From contig LT599022.1 in assembly GCA_900079695.1 (NCBI GenBank), forward strand, positions 1,020,287-1,084,286: 64,000 bases of DNA, given 5' to 3'. The notes under the pieces were generated by a model. The model saw nothing but the letters and a program-made list of their open reading frames with translations. It was not told where the DNA came from and did no database searches. The DNA is from an uncultured Alphaproteobacteria bacterium (GTDB taxonomy: Bacteria > Pseudomonadota > Alphaproteobacteria > Rhodospirillales > Rhodospirillaceae). Position numbers and translations under genes: made by a program. This document shows, in pieces, positions 7,257-15,358 of this stretch. How positions within the stretch are numbered: position 1 is the first letter of the stretch; the number at the start of each line of letters is the position of its first letter.

Positions 7257-7886
7257 ATGGCCGGGCCGTCGATCGCATTCCTGGTCTTCGACGGGCTGAC
7301 GCCGCTCGATTTCGTCGGTCCGTTCGAGGTTCTGTGCCGCCTGCCCGGCGTCGCCACCCGCATTGTGTCCCCCTCGGGCGGCGACGTCGCCGCCGCCGGA
7401 GGACGCCTGCGCATCGGCGCCGACGCCGCGATCGCCGAGGTCGAGGCCGCCGACGTGCTGGTCGTACCCGGCGGGCCGGGTGCGCGCGCCTTGATGACCG
7501 ACGCCGCGGTTACCGCGTGGGTGGCGAAGATCGCCGCCACCGCGCGCTTCACCGCCTCGGTCTGCACCGGAGCCCTGATCCTCGGCGGTGCGGGACTGCT
7601 GCACGGCCGCGAGGCCGCGACCCATTGGGCGGCTCGGCCGCTGCTGGCGCAGTTCGGTGCGGTGCCTGTGGCGCAGCGCATCGTCGATCACGGCACGCTG
7701 TTCACCGCCGCCGGGGTCTCGGCGGGGATCGACCTGGCGCTGCTGCTCGCCGCGCGGATTGCCGGAGAGGATGTCGCGCGGGCGATCCAGCTCCGCATCG
7801 AGTACGATCCGCAGCCGCCGTTCGATAGCGGCTCGGCGGAAACCGCGGACCCGCGGATCCGCGACCTCAGCATGACGGTGGGGTGA
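7257..7886 (+). CDS. DJ-1/PfpI family protein
   Basis: 209 aa. It begins SIAFLVFDGLTPLDFVGPFEVL, has a nucleophile elbow ASVCTGALILGGAGLL (Cys in the CTG turn) and an ATHWAA segment. It belongs to the glutamine-amidotransferase-like DJ-1/PfpI family, in the branch resembling isonitrile hydratases and the N-terminal halves of AraC-type regulators, though there is no AraC domain here. The substrate is unknown. It follows trcR by five bases and ends at a strong terminator. Confidence 0.82.
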   Translation: MAGPSIAFLVFDGLTPLDFVGPFEVLCRLPGVATRIVSPSGGDVAAAGGRLRIGADAAIAEVEAADVLVVPGGPGARALMTDAAVTAWVAKIAATARFTASVCTGALILGGAGLLHGREAATHWAARPLLAQFGAVPVAQRIVDHGTLFTAAGVSAGIDLALLLAARIAGEDVARAIQLRIEYDPQPPFDSGSAETADPRIRDLSMTVG

Positions 7887-7893
7887 AAAAGCG

Positions 7894-7919
7894 AACGGCG
7901 CGCCCTGCGGCGCGCCGTT
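7894..7919. terminator. Bidirectional terminator between the PfpI-like and DUF465 genes
   Basis: Perfect 11-bp stem: AACGGCGCGCC (7894-7904) with GGCGCGCCGTT (7909-7919), loop CTGC. TTTG follows on the plus strand; on the minus strand the stem is followed by CGCTTTTTC. It serves both convergent genes. Confidence 0.8.
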
Positions 7920-7946
7920 TGTCGTCTTGCGGGGATACCGTCAGGC

Positions 7947-8114
7947 CTACGACCTGACCGCGCGCGTGATTTCATCCTTGAGCAAAAGCTTCTGCTTCTT
8001 GAGGGTATGGATCGTATCCTCATCGGGTTGGGGCCGGAGGGTCTCCTGATGGATCGCGGCGTCCAACGCCTCGTGCTTTTCCTTCAGGGCTTCGATATGC
8101 GCGACAGAATTCAT
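7947..8114 (-). CDS. DUF465 (YdcH-like) small helical protein
   Basis: 55 aa from ATG 8114, preceded by GGAGGT. It is a short amphipathic hairpin ending LKKQKLLLKDEITRAVRS; the conserved LK(K/R)xKLxLKDEI motif defines DUF465. Function unknown. A second member of the family lies at 16573-16776. Confidence 0.85.
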   Translation of the reverse strand: MNSVAHIEALKEKHEALDAAIHQETLRPQPDEDTIHTLKKQKLLLKDEITRAVRS

Positions 8115-8255
8115 AGGGTACCTCCGTGAGCACTTCCTAAGCCGTCTTTTTAGTGTAAGACTTCGGCAGGCCGCGGGCCACCCCCGGAACGTCACGATTT
8201 CGTAAATTTCGCCCTTGACCCTGAGGATTTCCGCCACTTTCAAGGAGTAGGTCGC

Positions 8256-8861
8256 ATGGCTCCCGCGCTCATCGTCGGCATTACCGGAGCCTCCGGCGCG
8301 ATCTGGGGACTCCGCATGCTCGACGCCCTCGCCGAACTCGGCGTCGAGCGCCATCTGATCGTCAGCCGCGCCGCCGAAATCACCCTCGCGCACGAGACCG
8401 ACCTCAAGCTGCGCGATCTCCACGCGCGCGCGAGCGTGGTCTACCGTCACGACGATATCGCCGCCGCACCCGCTTCCGGCTCGTTCCCGACGCTCGGCAT
8501 GGTGATCGCGCCGTGTTCGGTCAGCACGCTCTCCGAAATCGCCGCCGGCATCACCGAAAACCTGCTTACCCGCGCGGCCGACGTGACCCTCAAGGAACGA
8601 CGCCGTCTGGTGCTGATGGTGCGCGAAACGCCGCTGCACCTCGGCCATATCCGCGCGATGGCGGCGGTGACCGAAATCGGCGCGATCGTCGCGCCGCCGG
8701 TGCCCGCGTTCTATCACCGGCCGCAGTCGATCGACGACATCGTCGACCACGGCGTCGGCCGCGTCCTCGACCTCTTCGGCCTCGATACCGGCCGCCTCAA
8801 GCGCTGGGGCCGGGACGTCGGCCCGCGCGTTCGTTCCAGCGAGCCCACGGAGGAGACATGA
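8256..8861 (+). CDS. ubiX: UbiX flavin prenyltransferase
   Basis: 201 aa, the usual length. GITGASGAIWGLRML at residues 8-22 is the FMN-binding start, APCSVSTLSEIAAGITENLLTRAADVTLKERR is the signature region, and VRETPLHLGHIRAM and PPVPAFYHRPQSI complete the active site. It attaches dimethylallyl to FMN to make prenylated FMN for UbiD decarboxylases in ubiquinone synthesis. No ubiD is in the window. Its stop overlaps the next start (ATGA). Confidence 0.95.
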   Translation: MAPALIVGITGASGAIWGLRMLDALAELGVERHLIVSRAAEITLAHETDLKLRDLHARASVVYRHDDIAAAPASGSFPTLGMVIAPCSVSTLSEIAAGITENLLTRAADVTLKERRRLVLMVRETPLHLGHIRAMAAVTEIGAIVAPPVPAFYHRPQSIDDIVDHGVGRVLDLFGLDTGRLKRWGRDVGPRVRSSEPTEET

Positions 8862-9376
8862 CCCTTTCGTCCGCCGTCATCGACGACCTCAGCCGCGCGG
8901 AGCCCCTCACGCCGCTCGGCACCGCCTGGCGGCTGTTCACCGACCGCGTCATGGGCGGCGTGTCGAACGGCACGATGGCGCGGGACAACGTCGCCGGGCG
9001 CGTCGGTATCCGCATGCGCGGCGACGTCAGCCTCGAAAACAACGGCGGCTTCGTGCAGGTCGCGCTCGACCTTGCGCCGCAGGGGAAGACGGTCGATCTT
9101 TCGGCTTGGGAAGGGATCGAGATCGACGTCTTCGGCAACGGCGAGACCTACGAAGTCCGCCTGCGGACCGACGCGCTTGCGGAAAGCTGGCAGTCCTACC
9201 GCCAGAGCTTTTCCGCGCCGCCGGAGTGGCGGACGGCGCGCCTGCCGTTCGCCGGGTTCGCCCCGCATCGCACCGAGATTCCGCTCGACCTCGCGCGCGT
9301 CCGCCGCCTCGGCGTCGTTGCGATCGGCCGCGCGTTCACCGCCGACCTCACGATCGGCGGCGTGCGGCTGTATTAG
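8858..9376 (+). CDS. CIA30-domain protein (complex I intermediate-associated 30-like)
   Basis: 172 aa. The opening WRLFTDRVMGGVSNGTM followed by NNGGFVQVALDL and GNGETYEVRLRTD matches the CIA30/NDUFAF1-like jelly-roll domain (PF08547). In eukaryotes this family helps assemble complex I; bacterial members are usually uncharacterised. There is no signal peptide, so it is cytoplasmic. The ATG overlaps the ubiX stop and has AGGAG upstream, so the pair is co-translated. A link between the two through quinone or respiratory function is an inference. Confidence 0.82.
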   Translation: MTLSSAVIDDLSRAEPLTPLGTAWRLFTDRVMGGVSNGTMARDNVAGRVGIRMRGDVSLENNGGFVQVALDLAPQGKTVDLSAWEGIEIDVFGNGETYEVRLRTDALAESWQSYRQSFSAPPEWRTARLPFAGFAPHRTEIPLDLARVRRLGVVAIGRAFTADLTIGGVRLY

Positions 9377-9402
9377 GTCCGGAAGCGTCTAACGTGGCCC
9401 GA

Positions 9403-10035
9403 TCATCCCGGGACGCGGCAGAGAAGCATCGTCCACGGTATCGGCAAGCGCACGGAAACGATCTGGAGATGGCGCGACACCATCTCCATGAACCCTCGAT
9501 GCGACCAATGCTGGACATGTCCCGGCGTGTTGCCGAGGTCGCCGAGGTACTTCCCGCGCGCCATGTTCATGATCCGCCACAACGGTTCCCGCGGAACGCT
9601 CAGGATCACCCAACCTTTCGCGACCTCCCGGAGAACGCGCAGCGCGTCCTCCGGGCGTTCGAGGTGTTCGAGCACTTCGCAGCACACCAGCAGGTCGGCG
9701 CCGTCCTCGCCTTTGAGATCGTAGATACTGCGCACCGTGAAGATATCGGGAGGAACGCCGCCTTCCGCGGCGTTCGCCCGGGCGATGCCCACGACCTTTT
9801 CGGAAAAGTCGCTGCCCCGCGCCGCGATCCCTTGCCGATACCACCGTGCGGTCCAATAGCCTTCGCCGCAGCCGATCTCATGGAGCGTCGCGGGCGCCGC
9901 CTCGGCGACCAACTCGTTTAAGGTCCGGCTGAATCCCCCGAGAAGCGCCCGCACGACCGGATTCCGCGAGCCGTATTTGTCGAACACGTTGCCCACGACC
10001 ACGCCGTCTTCACTCAATCCCCGCGCAATCCGCAT
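9403..10035 (-). CDS. Class I SAM-dependent methyltransferase, last gene of a glycan cluster
   Basis: 210 aa from ATG 10035. SAM-binding motif I is LHEIGCGEGYWTARWYRQG (about residues 51-69), followed by an acidic residue after the second strand (GSDFSEKVVG) and motif IV CCEVLEHLERPEDALRVLREV. The late segment KYLGDLGNTPGHVQHWSH is typical of methyltransferases next to glycosyltransferases. It could methylate a sugar or lipid carrier made by the four upstream genes. It starts 30 bases after the GT-C-like stop. Confidence 0.85.
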   Translation of the reverse strand: MRIARGLSEDGVVVGNVFDKYGSRNPVVRALLGGFSRTLNELVAEAAPATLHEIGCGEGYWTARWYRQGIAARGSDFSEKVVGIARANAAEGGVPPDIFTVRSIYDLKGEDGADLLVCCEVLEHLERPEDALRVLREVAKGWVILSVPREPLWRIMNMARGKYLGDLGNTPGHVQHWSHRGFMEMVSRHLQIVSVRLPIPWTMLLCRVPG

Positions 10036-10064
10036 ACCATCCAACCTTTCTCTCGGAAACGGCC

Positions 10065-11753
10065 TCACTCGCGCCCCAAGCAGCGAGCGTCGAGAACGAT
10101 CAAACTCTTCCCGGCGAAACTCGTGCACTCGGCCGCCCGAGCGGCCAGTACCGGAGGCCGCGCGGCCATCCGTTCGACCGCCGCATGCGCTTCCTCCGGA
10201 ATCGTGCGCCCGTAGTATTTCGGCAAAACCCGCTCCTCCAGAAACGCGCGATCGACGACGAAGACATCCAGCCCGTAGCGATCGAGAATTGCCCGCATCT
10301 CTTCCGCGTCGGCGGTCGATGCGACGGTCAGCATGTCGATCAGCCGCCGTTCGACCTCGCGAAAATACCCGAGATGATAGGGAATCGCGTGCTCCGGACT
10401 GGCGAGAATCGAGCGCCCCAGCAGCGACGGCACGAATGCCAATTCGTCGGAAACGCCGCCGATCCGCGTTTCCGGGGCGGTCTGGGCCAACCACGCCATC
10501 GCGGGAGGATCTTGCGGATGTTCGGCCGCCTTGGGCCAGCCGAACGTGACTACCGCAACCGCAATCATCGCAATGCCGCCCGCCTTCAGACAGAGCGGGC
10601 ACCGGCTCCGGAGCCATGGCGCCCCCCAGACCGCGAACGCCTGAACGAGCGCCAGCATTTCGACGAACCGAATGGGTCTCTGGCTGTAGCGGCTGGGCAG
10701 GTGCAACTTGAACGCCAGCACCGCCGCGATCGTGAACCACACGACGGCCGCCAGCAGAACCCCGCCGTAGAGCAGAACCTCGCGCCGATCCGCCGACCGG
10801 CCTTTGCGGAGCGCGCGCACCAGAAGCGCCAGAACCGGCACCAGCATCGCGATGCTGATCAGCGTCGCGGCGTCGAACGGCCGCTTGCAACTGAAGATCG
10901 AAGGCAGGAACCCGATACGCCCCCCGCACAGCCACCCGATCTCGCCGGTGTGGAGGACGATGCGCGAACGCCCGTCGTTCGACATGAAGTTCGCCATCCC
11001 GCGCGCCTCGTCGAGCGTGAGGGTCGGCTGCCACGGATGCGACGCGGAAACGAACGGGAACACCACGGCGACCGCCACCCCGACCGCCGCGAAGACGAGA
11101 ACCAGCGAGCGCGGAGACAGATCCAATCCCGGTCGCGGCGACATCCGAATCCGCGAAAGCATCAGCAACGACAACGCCGTGACGGCGACGGGCGGATAGA
11201 GCGCCGCCATCAAGCCGATCGCCACGACCATCACCGGCGCGCGATCCCGCACCAGCGCGCCGAGAAACAGCAGGAACAGCGGATCCGCGAAGACCCGCGG
11301 CGCGGGTGTCGAAACGGGGGTGCGGAGATGCAGCGACATCGTCATCAGGACGACGGCGAAAAACGCCATCGCCGGCCGATCGAGCACGCCCCGCGCCAGC
11401 CACCAGGCGGCGAGGATCGTCAGCGGAATCACCACGCACGGCAGCAGTTGCGCCAGCACCATCGGGGCGAGCCCGAGCGCCGCGGCCGCTTCGAACATCG
11501 CGCGATAGAGAGGCGGCGAAACCGACCACCAGTAGTCCGCCAGCAGATCGTCCTGCAACAGCGCGGGATCGCGCAGGCGCGGCAGCCAGGTCAGAAACTG
11601 CCGGGCATCGTCTTCGATCGCCAGAGGATCGAGTTCCAAGCTCCCGGGCACCGTCATGGCGCGCAGGTAAACCACCACCGCCAGCCCCGCCAGCGCCACC
11701 AGCAACGCGAACCAACGCCGCTCCGAGCAATTTGTCCCGACGTACATCTTCAT
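10065..11753 (-). CDS. Large polytopic membrane protein, GT-C-like glycosyltransferase candidate
   Basis: 562 aa. One N-terminal helix is followed by a loop with acidic residues (ELDPLAIEDDARQFLTWLPRL), then about nine further hydrophobic helices, and a soluble C-terminal region from about residue 440 containing PEHAIPYHLGYFREVERR and DRYGLDVFVVDRAFLEER. An acidic first loop, many helices and a periplasmic C-terminal domain are the plan of GT-C enzymes that use polyprenyl-phosphate sugars. No family signature is recognised, so this is inference from architecture and neighbours. Its ATG overlaps the stop of the flippase-like gene. Confidence 0.6.
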   Translation of the reverse strand: MKMYVGTNCSERRWFALLVALAGLAVVVYLRAMTVPGSLELDPLAIEDDARQFLTWLPRLRDPALLQDDLLADYWWSVSPPLYRAMFEAAAALGLAPMVLAQLLPCVVIPLTILAAWWLARGVLDRPAMAFFAVVLMTMSLHLRTPVSTPAPRVFADPLFLLFLGALVRDRAPVMVVAIGLMAALYPPVAVTALSLLMLSRIRMSPRPGLDLSPRSLVLVFAAVGVAVAVVFPFVSASHPWQPTLTLDEARGMANFMSNDGRSRIVLHTGEIGWLCGGRIGFLPSIFSCKRPFDAATLISIAMLVPVLALLVRALRKGRSADRREVLLYGGVLLAAVVWFTIAAVLAFKLHLPSRYSQRPIRFVEMLALVQAFAVWGAPWLRSRCPLCLKAGGIAMIAVAVVTFGWPKAAEHPQDPPAMAWLAQTAPETRIGGVSDELAFVPSLLGRSILASPEHAIPYHLGYFREVERRLIDMLTVASTADAEEMRAILDRYGLDVFVVDRAFLEERVLPKYYGRTIPEEAHAAVERMAARPPVLAARAAECTSFAGKSLIVLDARCLGRE

Positions 11754-12691
11754 ATGTCTCTTTCGATCTTTCCCGGCCAGTAATCGCGCAGGAACGGCAG
11801 TCCCGCGACGGCGGGGATGACGTAGCGCATCGTCGCCAGCATGCCGAGCACCGCCCCTTGGGAGGGTGCCAACCACGGCGCGTAGAACACCACGATCGCG
11901 GCGTCGCGCGTGCCTACCCCGGCGATCGTCAGCGGCAGCAGACCCGCGAGAATCGCGAGCGTCGCGAACGCCATGTTGTCGACGAACGGGACGCCGACGT
12001 CGAGCGCCCGGGCGAACAGCCAGAACTGCGCGAGATGCGCACCCCACAGCGCCACCGACACCCCGAGGATTCCGAGAGCCCGTCCGGGCCGCGCCCAGAA
12101 ACGCGACACCGTCGCCTCCCAGGAGTCGAGGAAGGCCGCAACGGCGTGTCCCACCCGGCCCGGCAGCAGGCCGGAGATGCGCACCAGTAGCCGACGCGCC
12201 GCCGCCACCGGCAGAATCAGCAGCAGCAGCATTCCGAGAAGCCCGACGACGGCCAGCGCCGCCAGCAGCACCCACGGCTGATCGATCCCCACCCAGAACA
12301 GCGCCCCCGCGCCCCAGACCAGGAGCGACGCGAAATCGAGCACCTTTTCCACCCCGACCAGCGCCAGCGCATGTCGGGTGGAAAACCCGTGACGCCGGAT
12401 CAACACCCACGACTTGGCGATGTCTCCCATCTTCGAGGGCATGACCAGGTTGAGGGTGGAGGCCGAAAGCACCAGCCGGATCGCGGTACCGACGCCGACC
12501 GCGCCGTCGGCGAGACGGCCGAAGCGCCACGCGGTCACGAGCGTGAGCGGCACCACCATCGCCAGCCCCGAAGCGAGCCATACCGGGTCGGCGTCTCGGG
12601 CCGCGGCGGCGATCGCCCGGACGTCGACGCGCCACCACAGCACGGCAACGATCCCGAAGCTGACGCAAAGGCCGACGAGGCGCTTCATCAT
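11750..12691 (-). CDS. LPG-synthase/flippase-like membrane protein (UPF0104)
   Basis: 313 aa with about eight membrane helices and no soluble catalytic domain. RLVLSASTLNLVMPSKMGDIAKSW and GVEKVLDFASLLVWG are the signature of the N-terminal flippase-like half of MprF and of the UPF0104 family, as is PLTIAGVGTRDAAIVVF. Members are thought to move lipids or lipid-linked intermediates across the membrane. The ATGATG start overlaps the stop of the upstream gene. In this cluster it is a candidate translocator for a lipid-linked sugar. Confidence 0.82.
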   Translation of the reverse strand: MMKRLVGLCVSFGIVAVLWWRVDVRAIAAAARDADPVWLASGLAMVVPLTLVTAWRFGRLADGAVGVGTAIRLVLSASTLNLVMPSKMGDIAKSWVLIRRHGFSTRHALALVGVEKVLDFASLLVWGAGALFWVGIDQPWVLLAALAVVGLLGMLLLLILPVAAARRLLVRISGLLPGRVGHAVAAFLDSWEATVSRFWARPGRALGILGVSVALWGAHLAQFWLFARALDVGVPFVDNMAFATLAILAGLLPLTIAGVGTRDAAIVVFYAPWLAPSQGAVLGMLATMRYVIPAVAGLPFLRDYWPGKIERDI

Positions 12692-14316
12692 TGCGGCCGT
12701 CCGTCCGGCGTCCAATCCACCACCAGGGGATCGCCGTCGCCCAGATTGTCGAGGCGATCGCTGAGATCCTGCCACGGCTGCAACTGCGACGGCTGCCAGA
12801 CCCGCGCCATCACCGTCGTCACCGAGGTCTGGAACCCGCCGATGCCGACCGCGGCGACGTTGCCCCAACCGTTTTCGGCCACCACGGTATCCCGCAGCCG
12901 CCAAGCGCCGTCCCGCCACGTCAGCTCGCGTTCGAACCGGAACGGCGCGTCCTTGCGTCCGGTCACGAGAATGCGTTGCAGCAGCGCCCGGATCAGGTCG
13001 GGGAAGAACCGCCCGCCGCTCAGCATCACCATCCGCAGGACCGCCGATTTGAACGGGGTCAGGCGCGCGGTCTTGCTCCACGCCATGCGCCCGCGGACGA
13101 CGATGCGGTCGGCCTCCAGCTCGGCCTCCTGCGCCCCTTCGAGATGCGTGACGGCGACGCGGCCGTCGCGGGTACGCAGGGTCGGCCCGGTATCCGAGCG
13201 CACCAGGCGGTCGTTCCGGAACAGCTTGAAGGCACCGCCGCGCGACCACCCCAGAAACAGCGCCCAGCCTTCGCGACGGTCGACCAACAGACGCGCTTCC
13301 GGATATGCGGTCCGGCCTTCGACGGGGGTTTCCGGCGCGGCGAAACGCGCCTCCCGCCAGTCCTCCCACGCAAGCAATCGACTCCACATGTGATGGCCGA
13401 AGATATGGTCGTCGGCCAAACACGGCGCCCGCCCCTCCGCCAACGGCCGCAACGCGCGATCGTTGACGGTGGTCGCTTCCGGCATCCACGCCGCGGCGAT
13501 CTCGAGTCCGTGCGGGAAGTAGTTGAGGGTCGCGCGGCTGGTATACTCGCCGCCGACGGTGCCGTCGGGATGAACCAGCGCAGCGAGAAACCCGATGGCG
13601 CGGCGGCAAGGCTCGCGCAGGCCGAGATCGGGGCGCAGACGATCGGCATCCGCGATCATCGCGATGGTGAGCGAAAGATATCCGGGGTCCGCGCCTTCGT
13701 ATTCGACGAACCAGCCTTCCCCGCTCTGCCACGACAGCAGGCGCTCGACACGGCGGCGGAGCGGCGCTTCCCATTCCGCGCCGAAGCGGGCGCGGATCCG
13801 CGCGAGACACGCGACGATCAGCGCCTCATGATTGGACAAACGCCCGCTCTCGGCATGCGCGGCGAGCCAGCGGGCGCGCCGGATCAGGAAGGCGTCGAGT
13901 TCCGGGTCGCCCGCCAGATCGAGCCGCCGCACCGCCTCGAGACAGGCGAACAGGGAGAACGCCACGGCGCCGGCGGCGCGCTCGAAGGGATAGTAGTCGT
14001 CGCACGACCCGTCCGGGTGCGCCGAACGCGCGGCGTACCGGAGCCCCGCTTCCACCCAATCGCGGATCGCCGCCTGACGGTAGTAGGGATTGCCGGGAAT
14101 CGGCAACGACCACGCAAGCGCCAGCGGCAGAACCAGAACCTGGCTCATGCCGCATGGAAAATCCATCATGCGATAGTGCCAGTAGGCCCGATCGAAGCAG
14201 CCGTAGGTGGCGCTGACCGGCGTGCGGTCGAGCAGAGTCAGCAGTTTCGGAATGTCGGCGAGGGCACTCGCGGCGAGGGCCTCGCGCAATGCCGCTCCAC
14301 CGATCGCCTCAGACAT
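12688..14316 (-). CDS. Predicted alpha/alpha-toroid protein, heparinase-like, function unknown
   Basis: 542 aa, no signal peptide and no membrane helix. Residues 1-300 are helical repeats (RAYWHYRMMDFPCGMSQVLVLPLA, then HPDGSCDDYYPFERAAGAVAFSLFACLEAV, then HPDGTVGGEYTSRATLNYFPHGLE), like the alpha/alpha barrel of heparinase II/III-type lyases. From about 340 it turns beta-rich, as in the C-terminal sheets of those lyases. I do not recognise a named family. It lies in overlap with the genes on both sides, between a GT2 enzyme and a flippase-like protein, so it most likely acts on or measures the glycan they make. Confidence 0.65.
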   Translation of the reverse strand: MSEAIGGAALREALAASALADIPKLLTLLDRTPVSATYGCFDRAYWHYRMMDFPCGMSQVLVLPLALAWSLPIPGNPYYRQAAIRDWVEAGLRYAARSAHPDGSCDDYYPFERAAGAVAFSLFACLEAVRRLDLAGDPELDAFLIRRARWLAAHAESGRLSNHEALIVACLARIRARFGAEWEAPLRRRVERLLSWQSGEGWFVEYEGADPGYLSLTIAMIADADRLRPDLGLREPCRRAIGFLAALVHPDGTVGGEYTSRATLNYFPHGLEIAAAWMPEATTVNDRALRPLAEGRAPCLADDHIFGHHMWSRLLAWEDWREARFAAPETPVEGRTAYPEARLLVDRREGWALFLGWSRGGAFKLFRNDRLVRSDTGPTLRTRDGRVAVTHLEGAQEAELEADRIVVRGRMAWSKTARLTPFKSAVLRMVMLSGGRFFPDLIRALLQRILVTGRKDAPFRFERELTWRDGAWRLRDTVVAENGWGNVAAVGIGGFQTSVTTVMARVWQPSQLQPWQDLSDRLDNLGDGDPLVVDWTPDGRPQ

Positions 14317-15277
14317 CGTTCCGACCTTCGTCGCCGCCCATCGCCGCGTTCTGCCTGCGCAGCATATACTGAACGTCCTGCAGCAGTCGGCGATTGATCG
14401 CCAGGAACTCGCCGAGCAGCCCTCCGACCCACAGGCTGGCCGCGAACGTCAGGAGAATCGATCCGGCGACCAGGCTGGGCACGTGGCTGCGCGGCGAACC
14501 GTCGATGTAGAGCAGCGTCCACCGCATCACCAGGAGCACGCCCACAACCGCCGGAGGCAACCCGAGCAGAAAGAACGAGCGTCCCGGCTTGTAGATGAAG
14601 AACGTCCGCAGGATCGAACCCACCGAGCGCCGAATGTAATCGGGGATCGACCGCACCAGCCGCGACGGCCGGGTTTCGCCGTTGACGCGGATCGGCACCG
14701 AGGTGATCCGGATGTTGGAGCGCCCCGCCTGGATGATCGATTCGAGCGTATAGGTATAGCTGTCGAAGACGTTCATCCGCAGCGCCGCCTCCCGGGAGAG
14801 TGCCCGGAAGCCGCTCGGCGCGTCGCGTATATCGGTGCCGGAAACCGCCCGCACCACGGTGCTGCCGAGGCGCTGCAGAAACCGCTTGCCCTTGGAGAAG
14901 TGCTCGACGTCGCGGATCGGCCGGTCGCCGATCACGAACTGGGCCTTGCGGTCGACGATCGGCGCGATCAGAGCCCCGATGTCGTCGGCGTTGTATTGGT
15001 TGTCGGCGTCGGTATTGACGATCACGTCGGCGCCTTCGGCAACCGCGCGCGCCAACCCGGCCATGAAGGCGTTGGCGAGTCCCATGTTCACCGGCAGGTC
15101 GACGACATGGTCGACCCCCGCGGCGACGGCACGTTCGACGGTGCGATCGCGGCTGCCGTCGTTGACGATCAGCCATTCGACGCAATCGACGCCGGGAAGC
15201 GAGCGTGGAAGTTGCGCCAGAGTCTCGGCGATCGACTCTTCCTCGTTGTAGCAAGGAATCTGAATGATGAGTTTCAT
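14309..15277 (-). CDS. GT2 glycosyltransferase with C-terminal membrane anchor (polyprenyl-phosphate type)
   Basis: 322 aa from ATG 15277 (a TTG at 15289 is possible; neither has a clear ribosome site). GT-A fold motifs: IQIPCYNEEESIAETL, WLIVNDGSRDRT, and the metal-binding NTDADNQYN near residue 94. Two membrane helices follow at about 230-250 and 262-285. This DPM1/GtrB-like layout makes a polyprenyl-phosphate sugar on the cytoplasmic face. It is the first gene of the cluster and overlaps the next by eight bases. Confidence 0.88.
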   Translation of the reverse strand: MKLIIQIPCYNEEESIAETLAQLPRSLPGVDCVEWLIVNDGSRDRTVERAVAAGVDHVVDLPVNMGLANAFMAGLARAVAEGADVIVNTDADNQYNADDIGALIAPIVDRKAQFVIGDRPIRDVEHFSKGKRFLQRLGSTVVRAVSGTDIRDAPSGFRALSREAALRMNVFDSYTYTLESIIQAGRSNIRITSVPIRVNGETRPSRLVRSIPDYIRRSVGSILRTFFIYKPGRSFFLLGLPPAVVGVLLVMRWTLLYIDGSPRSHVPSLVAGSILLTFAASLWVGGLLGEFLAINRRLLQDVQYMLRRQNAAMGGDEGRNDV

Positions 15278-15305
15278 GGGATTTATCAACGATCGAGAAA
15301 AATTT

Positions 15306-15333
15306 AAGGGCCACGACTTATATCGTGGCCCTT
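15306..15333 (-). terminator. Terminator of pfkA, upstream of the glycan cluster
   Basis: Perfect 11-bp stem AAGGGCCACGA (15306-15316) with TCGTGGCCCTT (15323-15333). On the minus strand it is followed by AAATTTTTC. It lies 26 bases after the pfkA stop and about 28 bases before the GT2 start, so the cluster promoter must overlap or follow it, or readthrough must occur. Confidence 0.75.
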
Positions 15334-15358
15334 TTCCCCGGTCCAGTTTTTCGCCGGA

